Assembly (NCBI GenBank): GCA_029945375.1
Contig: CM057059.1
Span: 3,534,001 to 3,598,000 of the forward strand
DNA from: Agaricus subrufescens
Lineage: Eukaryota; Basidiomycota; Agaricomycetes; Agaricales; Agaricaceae
DNA: 64,000 nt
Reading direction: 5' to 3'
A program made the translations under genes and the position numbers. The notes below the pieces were generated by a model, which did not search any database, was not told where the DNA came from, and saw only the letters and a list, made by a program, of their open reading frames with translations. Positions within the stretch are counted from its first letter, which is position 1. Every line of letters begins with the position of its first letter. This document shows, in pieces, positions 55,934 to 64,000 of the stretch.

Positions 55934-56653
55934 ATGTCCACCTACGAATCCCTGGCCGGAAAGACAATCCACATCGGAGTTGTCCTCCTTCCCTCATACC
56001 AACTCTTCGATGCAGCAGCCCCCGTCGACTATCTCAACTCTCATTCCAAAGCCTTGCTCACCGAATTTGGTGCCCCCGCACACTTGATCGCTCGAGCGGC
56101 TGAGATGCACTGGTACTACATCGCTGAATCAGCTGAGGAACCAGTTCAAGCATCGTCTGGGCCTGCCCAGATCCCCACTCACTCTTACAAGAATCCTCCA
56201 CCTCATCTTGACTATCTCATTGTTCCTGGAGCAAACCCGGCAGTTCCCCTTTCCCTTGATTGCACCAACTTCCTCAGAATATACGTTCCGAAAGTTCGAG
56301 CGTTGTTAACCGTCTGCACTGGCTCTCTTTGCATTGCGCCAACGGGCGTGCTGGATGGTTATAGTGTCTGTTCAAACAAGTTCATTTTACGCCGCCTCGC
56401 TCTAGCAAATGAATTACCGAAGGGAATCAATTGGGTCGGTGATAGGAGGTGGATTGTAGATGGAAAGATGTGGACTGCTGGAGGTATCACAGCAGGACTT
56501 GATTTGGCGGGAGAATTTGCGAGGAGACACTTCGACCACGATGTCATTGAGTTGGTCAAAGAGATTGCCGAAGAGACGCCGAAGCCTGATGTACCTGATG
56601 AGTGGGCGAAGATTACAGAAGGGCTTGGACTGACTGCCAATAAAGATATCTGA
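55934..56653 (+). CDS. DJ-1/PfpI family protein, copy d
   Basis: A single exon of 239 residues, very close to copy a in both protein and DNA although it lies about 15.6 kb away. The elbow LLTVCTGSLCIAPTG and the strand HIGVVLLPSYQLFDAAAPVDYL are present; here the leucine before the conserved acid is phenylalanine (QLFDA). The 5' UTR and TATA region also match copy a, including CACCTCATAAG directly before ATG. Copies b and c, which lie nearer to copy a, are more diverged. No defect is seen. Confidence 0.88.
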   Translation: MSTYESLAGKTIHIGVVLLPSYQLFDAAAPVDYLNSHSKALLTEFGAPAHLIARAAEMHWYYIAESAEEPVQASSGPAQIPTHSYKNPPPHLDYLIVPGANPAVPLSLDCTNFLRIYVPKVRALLTVCTGSLCIAPTGVLDGYSVCSNKFILRRLALANELPKGINWVGDRRWIVDGKMWTAGGITAGLDLAGEFARRHFDHDVIELVKEIAEETPKPDVPDEWAKITEGLGLTANKDI

Positions 56654-56846
56654 GGGTATGTAATATTGATGGTGGCTCGCTTTTGAATAGAGTTTCTTTT
56701 TTAGTACAGTGTCACACATTCATCTTCTCATCTAGGCTTTCTCATTTGGGTCACAGTGTTTATATTCGCAATACTAATTCTTACACTGGACCATTCTGTA
56801 GAACCAATCAGTCATCTGGGGGCTTCCTCTGTTGCTTGCTAAATCC

Positions 56847-57406
56847 TTAAGATCCACCATGGACATCGTGGCCGCATTGCCCGTGGTTAACATCAACTGT
56901 GAAGGTATAGTCATCAGGTGCAGACTGTCCATATCCTCCCTAGATTCGTTTTTAGTGACATTTCTGTGGCGGTGTAGGTACATAGATTTTACCAGAGTGC
57001 ATTTACTGATAATATTGGTCAACACGTTCCTGCAATTATTTCCTATGGGTGATGCACCAAGAGTGCCTGTGTTCCACGCAATAAAATCGCCTATATTACA
57101 TGGGCAATGGGTCGGTTGATACAGCGAATGAATTCTTGATACTCACAAACATTGTTGTTCGGTAAGTTGTAGCAGCGGCCAATGGAGTCGTTAATGCGCG
57201 CCTAGTGGAACGTCGTAAGTTGCTATTCAGAATCACGGTAAACACTAATCTACTGAGATATAGACTGAGGAGACGCAAAAGTCCTCGACGAAACGGTTGC
57301 AGTCGGTGGCGGGACCAGCAGCGGTGGGCCCACCTTGGTAGCAAGTAGGAGCAGGCAGTTGTGCCATAGCAGTGGCGGCGAAAGCACATGCGACAAGACA
57401 CTGCAT
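56847..57406 (-). CDS. Small secreted cysteine-rich protein, 132 residues
   Basis: Four exons (57254-57406, 57147-57201, 56993-57090, 56847-56939) are in phase. MQCLVACAFAATAMAQ is a signal peptide. The mature part reads LPAPTCYQGGPTAAG, CNRFVEDFC, IGRCYNLPNNNVCDFIAWNT, NNCRNVLTNIISKCTLGGYG, and ends FTVDVNHGQCGHDVHGGS. Eight cysteines remain after the signal peptide. The layout fits a common agaricomycete family of small secreted proteins of unknown role. The first intron could start at 57265 instead of 57253; both keep frame. It is convergent with DJ-1 copy d. Confidence 0.8.
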
Positions 57407-58549
57407 ACTCCAATAGTTAGCTGGTCACAGTTTCGGGGACATTATACAACACACAGTTTTGGGAAACATTGAGGAGGTTGACTTGGAGAAGCTTTTGCGA
57501 TCTCTGTGCTGTCTGGGTCTACCAAAAGCAACTACTTATATACTCATGGTTTTTGTTTGCCATCAACTTGAGAGCCTATGCGGCGTAGCCAAGCTATCTC
57601 TCAGCGCTCCAAGTCCGCTGGCTTTGTAATAACAGATTTAGTGGTAGTGCGACAAGACTTCCAATATGATGGACTAGTTGAACAATTCAGTTTTATTCAC
57701 GTTACTTATTGTGTCATATTAGTTCTAATCTTTCAGACCAGAACCACGTCACATACCAAGGAGACGATATTCTCGGTTGTCATCAAGTAGCTTAACGGAG
57801 AGGATTAGTTGCGTCTATGTGTAAAAGTACGAACAATGGGCAACTCCAGTCTTTGGACAAATACTAGGCGAATTATCTCTAGCTGAACGAGATAACAAAG
57901 GAAAAATCAAAACCAAAAATCAGACTACTTCAAGTCCTAATATCAGAATGTATGTACCTCATTCGGATTTCCAGAAGCGAGAGAATTGTCTCCGAACAAC
58001 AGCCGAGAAATGGAAACTATTGACCCATAAAAACAAGAAGTAGACTAATGCAGAGACTAAATAACCGCTTCAAACTAGTATACAAAATGATCCCCGTAAA
58101 TTCAACTGGATAAAATTAAAGGAAGATCTCGTAGGAAAAAACATGGAAAGGAAAACTCATGTAATAGAGAGGATTACGGACCGGAGAATTAGTTACACCT
58201 GCCTCAGGTTTTAGTCGGTAGCTTAATTTCTCGGATTTCCACACCTCTTGCGCAAAAGCATATTTCCGGGGGTAGGTTTACACGTGTGCCCAACATCCAA
58301 ACCAGTCACCAGTTGTCAAGAGCCTCAATGCTCCACCAAAGGCAAATAAAATAAAATGAATAGTACAGTCAGCTGTTTATCTCATGTTCACTAAGAGACG
58401 ACATTATATATGAGCATGATTATGCTGACTATTAGTGGTAGATCGCGATTTGCGACTGGCCTGTGCGCCCGATGCCCTATCGAACAAAGAGCTCTAGCAT
58501 ATATACATATCGTTTGAAGCTGCACTTCGTCATTCGGTAGACCTATAAC
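57407..58549. other. Intergenic, no supported gene
   Basis: The first part is the promoter of the secreted-protein gene. The rest is A/T-rich without structure I can assign. Confidence 0.45.
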
Positions 58550-58760
58550 CAGGGATGGCAAAAGCGAGGATTATCCTCGACGGAAGCCGTCGCGAATCGC
58601 GATTAAGGACCAATAATCGTGATTATCGCGATTATTAGTCGCCCTCGCGAAGAGTAGTAGGATAATCACGATTATAGGGCGCAAAATCGCGATTATAAGT
58701 CATGTATAATCATGCTTATCGAATTAGACATAGCCGCAAAAGATCGCGAATCGCGATTAC
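58550..58760. repeat. Palindrome-rich insert with repeated ATCGCGAT
   Basis: The self-complementary ATCGCGAT occurs four times, mostly as AATCGCGATT, together with variants ATAATCGTGATTAT and ATAATCACGATTAT. Small perfect hairpins CGAGGAT-T-ATCCTCG (58565-58579) and ACGG-AAG-CCGT follow the left end. The left end CAGGGATGGCAA resembles hAT-type inverted-repeat ends, but I find no matching right end. Confidence 0.7.
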
Positions 58761-58859
58761 AATTTTTTTTTGTGTATAGAAGGCTTCTACACTATACTAC
58801 ATGTATTTAGTCTATGATCAATAAGTATATGTTGAGCATGGATGAAAAATTGTACGCAC

Positions 58860-59280
58860 CTAAGTCAACAATGAATCCCAATCTCAACGACGCGATTTGG
58901 CCATTCGGCCAGACACTGCCGGCCAGAGACTCCAGTTTGAAGTTGTTGATCTCAGTATATATAGTGACGACGCCGAATTTGACATCGTTGGCGTCGAAAA
59001 GGCCGATTTTTACTTGAGGAAGCCCCAGCTGGGCTTGGTGAATGCTAGTCCTAGAAGAAGGAAGTCAGTAATGAAAGGACAGACATAAAACAACGACGTA
59101 CCCTATGAGCCCTCGTACTGGGCCTGGTATGCCGTTGTCCGTGATGTGATTTGCGATTCGCGGCCATAGCGATTGGATCGCGGGGCCGACCACGAACGCG
59201 ACCCCGTCCATTTCAAGATTCTTGCGCTTTAAAGTTTCGTTGTACATGTGTACGGGCAAGTGTTGGTGGGGGACAGACAT
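58860..59280 (-). CDS. Protein of unknown function, probably truncated
   Basis: Two exons (59102-59280 and 58860-59050) around a 51-base intron give about 123 residues. It reads MSVPHQHLPVHMYNETLKRK, then DGVAFVVGPAIQSLWPRIAN and IHQAQLGLPQVKIGLFDAND. The second exon continues VKFGVVTIYTEINNFKLES and ASLRLGFIVDL, then a GTGCGT donor follows. No downstream exon is seen: the sequence beyond becomes A/T-rich and reaches the palindrome-rich insert within 100 bases. The natural sequence and clean splice support a real gene whose 3' end was probably lost. I recognise no family. Confidence 0.5.
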
Positions 59281-59458
59281 TTTGTAGCGAGGGAGGAGGC
59301 GGCGGTGAAGGCAAAGGCAAGAGCGACGATCGTTTGATCTTGAAATTATTTAATCTTCTCGCACTCATTTACTCCTCTAAATTACATCACCCTTAGCGTT
59401 CGTGAGTGGGGGCGAACGACCACAACGTCCTGGTAACTCTAGAAAGAATATTAGTGTT

Positions 59459-62400
59459 TTAAAAATAGGATGTGAATGACTGCACGGGATTGGCATATTT
59501 TGCGAGTACTTCCTCTATGAGACTACCAGTTCTATTAATTGACCTTTGAATACATGTATCTGTGGACATATCATCTAGATTTTCAGACCTATTAGTTAAG
59601 CTATTGTAGACAGAATAGTAATAACTTACGATTTCCATTGTGACCGACATTCCGCTGCATAGTTTGAGTACATTTCTACCTTCCGCCAGGCATATGCGGA
59701 ATAACCGCTTGATCCCTTATTCAAGACGGCTAAATCCTTCCAAACTTCGGCCATTCGCACAAACGACTTGTAAGTTCGATTAAATTCTTCTTCGAGTATT
59801 TCTAACTCTTCTCTCAGCCTCTCTACGCCTGCCTTTTCTCGATACCATCGTACACGTTCCACTGACAATCTTTTTCAATACCAGCGCGACCGAGATAGAA
59901 CATTAACTTACCTTCGATGGAACAATCGCTAGACGATATACCCTCTGGTCGTCCTACCGACCAGAACCAGGGATTCTGTCGGCTTGAATCACCCATAGTA
60001 TGGGGAATAAAAATGTTCTTCCCCCATAACTGATCCAACTCTAGCGGTTGAAATCCTTCAGTAGCTTTAGGACCAAGAGCATTTAGTATCTGATAAGTAC
60101 GACAATATTCTTCTTTGAGATCGAGCATCCGAGAACGAATCTCAGAGATGATACTTTGTGCGCGTGTAGCGATACTTTGACTACTGGAATTGCTTCGTCT
60201 CTCTGTCAAAGTATGATTGAATTCGTGTATCGTGTCCCTCAAATCGGAGAGGACGTCGAAAGCATGATCACGCCGTAGAGCGGCCTCTATTTCGATGGCT
60301 TTACCAAGATCGTATAGTTTGCGCTCACCAAAAGGGAAAGATGATGGTAGCAACAGGTTCGCGGTATGAGGTGATTGGTCACTGACATATGGATGATGCT
60401 TGAGGAAGGGGAAAAGCCTGCTCTGCTCAGCTCTCCATAATTTGAGGATATCTGTGAGGTGATTGTAATCGACATCATTACTCGACTCCGCTGCTTGACG
60501 ATGAGTTAATCTGTAGTAATTAATTAAGACGGACTGTATCTGAAAATAGGAAGACCTACTGCAAATCTTCTATTTCTAGACCTCGCCGAATGAACTCTAT
60601 CAACCCGGCGGGTATAGTACCGGTCTCTTGGGATGCCGGTACTGTTTGTTGCTGTTTTGGCTCTGTAATATATGGCGTGAGGAAGATTGAAGAATAGCAA
60701 ATGGATCGCATACTTTCGCCTTGTGCCAGGTATAAATCAGACTTTGACGATCGAGTTTCGTTCGTCCGCCATATTGAAATCAGTTCATCAGAGATCGCGG
60801 ATGTCTGTGCATCAAAGGCGCTTTGCTTTGCTACATACAACTTTTTAGTCCGAAGACGGCGCCGTGACAGCTCGGAGGCTGGAAGTGATCTTATCAGTAT
60901 GATAACAAGTGATGACGTGGCACCTCACAAAGTTGGCGAAGCTTGCAAAAATTGTGGTAGCCATTGAAGCAGTCCAGTGTTTCTTGTCTATGGCCTGGAT
61001 TTTGCTCCTTAGTGAAGGAGGCAGCGTGATTCTGTTCAGACCACGCGCTCTCTATTGCCTCACCGTGAGTCATGCCAGAGTGAGGTTCATAGACGAAAGA
61101 GTGATTGATCTGGCAGTCAACATTGTGGCCGTTGATATGCATCTTGGGTACGGATCCACGGATATGTTTGAGTAGGGGTACAAAATTGGGGAGGTTAGCC
61201 GTAACACGCCTGGAGAGATTTATATGATACTGGCACCATATGTCATAGCTGAGAGATATCCATCGTTGCTTGAACCCCTCCGGTCCAAGAGCGTGCATTA
61301 ATACGTAGTCGGTCCTAGTATAACTTTGGGGCGTTAAGTTGATATCGCAGATAATACACGGACGACTTACGCTTCCCCTTTATCAAGATCAGCCATACCT
61401 TGAGGTAAATAGAATCCATGACGGGCGCACTGTATCGCAATGACGCCTGACACTTCAGTGTCTCTGAATTTTGACCGATCTTGTTGCCTGACCGCCTTTA
61501 GCTTCGCACACAGAGAAGCCTAAAGACGCAGTTTTGTTAGTGTCCCGTGGATAGTCAACAACACGCACGTCTACTTCATTCCTCAATGACCCTATATGAT
61601 GCCGGTACTCGCTTTCCTCCACAAAATAGCCATTGCCAGCATTGAGAGGCTTGTCTAAACGATCATGAGTTTTCTTTTTTCTCTGAAGACGGAAATTTCC
61701 GTCTGCTGAGAGGAAAAGTGTATATTTATGCCTGTGAGTGTATATTATATTCAGCAAAGATATTTGGAGTGTGAAATTGCGCTTACAAATCGTCATCACG
61801 AGCCAAAGCAATTGTCCCTTCATCGATATTAAACCCAACTTCAGGACACGCAGGGCATCTTAAAGCAAGACACCCTGCTCGCCTATGGGACAGTATATTA
61901 TCGATACTGAAGTCTTGCCCGGAACGACGACGGAGCATCAGGTAGCGCCAAAGGCGCATTACTATTTTGAACTCCTTATAGCGATGCTATGACACGTTAA
62001 CTAACCAATATTTGATATATAGCAGTATGCACGTACGGTTGTTTTCCCGGGAAAGGCAGCATCCGTATAATTGTTCAAGGTTTTGCAATAGTCATAATTC
62101 GAAGATTTCGCATTCAGAGAATGACGATCGAAATCGTCAAGAACTGCAAAAGTGAATGCAGTTGCTGGAAGGTCGAGGGTTGGAGGGAAAAGTTGGTGAC
62201 GGACAAGTTGAAGGGCCTTATCTTGCCGACGATAGAGAGGTTGACAGTGACAGTAGAGGATTTTGCATTCGTGAGTTCCATTTGTGTGTACCACAATGAA
62301 ATTGTTGGGACCGTTGATGTTTCTTGGACAACGATCGCCTTGATGACCCAAACATAAGACATACCCTAAATCACATAATGCTATGTTCTTGAAGAAACGT

Positions 62401-62898
62401 CCTGTCCATCTTTGAATACGATGAAAGGGTTGGTCACGGTGGCATTTTACTATGCAATCAGAGCAGAGGGCCGTGTGGGTGAAACATTCGAGACATCGGT
62501 AGATAGCATTCGGCTTGCCACTAGCAATATCGCCTTTCACCTGACTAAGACATGCGACGCAGTGCTTCTCTATCGCGTTGTCGGTTTCGAGAGACAAAAT
62601 CTCGTCCTGGATTTCTTTCAATACTTCAGGCGTGAAAGGTTGCATTTTGGTTGACGCTCCCTAGAAGAGCAATCAGGTAACGCACAAAGGACAGACTGCT
62701 ACTTACTTGTGGTTCAGGACCATGTGCAGCTTTGGTATTTTGCAGGTCAATTTCTGGCGCGGGCTCAATATTGTCGGTGTTGGTCGTGTATTCAAGTTCC
62801 TCAAGGAAGGTCTTTAGAAATTTTGCCGATGGTAGAGGTTCTAAAACCTTGAGAGGGACAATCCCCGATTGCAGTCGTTTGCGCTTTTGGCCTGGCAT
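59459..62898 (-). CDS. KDZ-family transposase, apparently full length
   Basis: Ten exons read downward (62707-62898, 62037-62660, 61787-61986, 61569-61731, 61371-61519, 60929-61314, 60560-60878, 59912-60510, 59630-59861, 59459-59588) join in phase to 997 residues with no stop or frameshift. The start is MPGQKRKRLQSG, a basic N-terminus. Exon 2 holds the cysteine cluster of KDZ transposases (HCVACL, RCLECF, CSDCIVKCHRD, then LGYVLCLGH). The catalytic part shows LRCPACPEVGFN, YDIWCQYHINL, KMHINGHNVDCQ and GEAIESAWSEQN, the characteristic KDZ motifs. The C-terminus is long and helical (AQSIISEIRSRMLDLKEEY, ERLREELEILEEEFNRTY). KDZ enzymes move DNA transposons by a DDE mechanism. I could not find the terminal inverted repeats. 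Confidence 0.88.
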
Positions 62899-63602
62899 AA
62901 TGTCGAGAGGTATCAGAGTATGGGACGACACAATGGGTTTGAAACAAAATTGATTGAACAAAAAAAAATGCTTTCAACGACTTACAAAATCCATCAAGAT
63001 GCTAAGGCTAATTCAACAGTTGAGACCGATCGTGTCACCTTTCCCTTGTTCCAACCCTGGTAAGTGGTAACGCTGCACTCAGTATTCCCAGACGATACAG
63101 CGGGAACCGAAATGCCGATCTTCGGATAGTCAGAAAACGTAACCATAAACTTGCGTGGATAGGCGGGCAATGCATAGAGATAAGGCACTAAGATCATGCC
63201 TTTCCCCGGAAATTAGACCGGGACATTTGCGCCATCAAGGCCTTTATAAGTTCCGATTTGATTGTCCCATTTGCCGTCATCAAATTATCCACCACTTCGG
63301 ACCGTTATTCGGAGGCCACCAAATGAATCCCTATGTTCTAACCTTACCAACCAGAAGTCAGGTGCTACGCAAGACATTAATAATTCATTAAGAGCACGAG
63401 AAGGTGGCGCCACTTACGAATGGCTGGTGGAGCGACCTCGGGCGAGATTAGGGGCCAAAGTCCGAGAGCATCGGGTACTCCAGCCTCATTGTCAGGCGGC
63501 GGTGCCAGAGATCGTCGATTGACATGCGCCTCTCTGAGTATCAAGCAGTCATGTGGAATGCCATCGACGCGATGCAGGGATGTGTCGTTTTTGTCCTTCA
63601 TC
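62899..63602. other. Between two minus-strand genes: KDZ promoter and gene relics
   Basis: Open minus-strand pieces (63377-63602 with RRSLAPPPDNEAGVPDA; 62994-63197) look like exons or relics of the KOW gene to the right, but I could not join them in frame. Confidence 0.4.
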
Positions 63603-64000
63603 TCAAACCGAAATGATATTAGGATTGGGAGGCGGGGACGCCAGCTGGAAATGGTCAGCAAGTTCGACATTAATATAAGATATTGTCAAATGCTAGAGAT
63701 GATTATGAGAGTATGATGGTCATATATGAAACAATAGCATACTGTAGCACTAGAATTACAAATGACCATCTGATCTAATAGATCATCAAGCTTCGCGATG
63801 TAGCCTGTGGATCCAGCCGATTCACCAAACTTGACCCGAACATTATCGCCAATCTTGAAGTGGCGATGAACGAAATGGCTGGGAACCTGTATTGATTTCG
63901 GGTAGACTTGGACCCGAGCGGTCACTGAGGTGTAGATAGATGTGAGTATCAAGAACAGCTTTGACCTCACCAACTTGACCGGCATGTTCTGATACAACAA
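63603..64000 (-). CDS. KOW-domain (Spt5-like) protein, partial at the window edge
   Basis: Three pieces read downward: 63972-64000 (EHAGQV), 63743-63924 and 63603-63692. The middle exon gives VTARVQVYPKSIQVPSHF, then FKIGDNVRVKFGESAGSTG and YIAKLDDLLDQMVICNSS, the form of a KOW motif as in Spt5-like proteins. The last piece, HLTISYINVELADHFQLA, then SPPPNPNIISV, fits what follows a KOW repeat in agaricomycete Spt5-like proteins but ends at a stop much earlier than expected, so this may be a pseudogene. KOW domains bind RNA or the transcription machinery. Spt5-like genes of this kind are multi-copy in agaricomycetes and often lie among transposons. Confidence 0.45.

Overview
The window is nuclear DNA from a basidiomycete fungus, most likely a mushroom-forming agaricomycete. 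The signs are many GT-AG introns of about 50-60 bases, expanded NACHT and F-box families, agaricomycete-type small secreted cysteine-rich proteins, and KDZ and Plavaka (CACTA-like) transposases. All gene models were made by eye from splice sites, reading frame and remembered family features; nothing was searched against a database.

Layout. 1-207: the 3' end of a gene resembling inositol-3-phosphate synthase. 0.85-12.7 kb: a NACHT (STAND NTPase) cluster with two intact members of one subfamily (A1, A2), one member of a second subfamily with a probable one-base frameshift (B1), a deleted B copy (B2), and an antisense short-chain dehydrogenase pseudogene. A third, badly broken A copy lies at 23.6-24.7 kb. 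14-18.2 kb: a tandem duplication carrying two secreted cysteine-rich protein genes. 19.8-21.8 kb: an eight-exon secreted aspartic protease. 24.9-28.4 kb: two F-box genes. 29.7-32.9 kb: a 998-residue acidic conserved protein. 33-35.5 kb: an ABCF ATPase. 36.3-48.5 kb: a block ordered F-box (broken by a 356-bp inverted-repeat element), small conserved protein, three DJ-1/PfpI genes, small conserved protein, F-box. 48.9-51.6 kb: two small nuclear-type proteins. 52.2-53.8 kb: a deleted Plavaka transposase. 54.3-55.25 kb: about 1 kb without a gene, packed with perfect hairpins. 55.9-57.4 kb: a fourth DJ-1 gene and a secreted protein gene. 58.5-64 kb: a palindrome-rich insert, a truncated gene, a full-length KDZ transposase and the edge of a KOW (Spt5-like) gene.

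How it fits together. This is an accessory region in turnover. NACHT, F-box, DJ-1 and secreted-protein families are being copied and lost while transposons delete and interrupt members. The conserved single genes (inositol-phosphate synthase, ABCF ATPase, the 998-residue protein) look like the older backbone.

The strongest candidate for something undescribed is 54.3-55.25 kb. It has more than a dozen short perfect hairpins in a row, a G-rich quadruplex-type tract, and a three-hairpin cassette present twice whose copies differ by paired, stem-preserving changes. That pattern implies selection on a folded RNA or single-stranded DNA.
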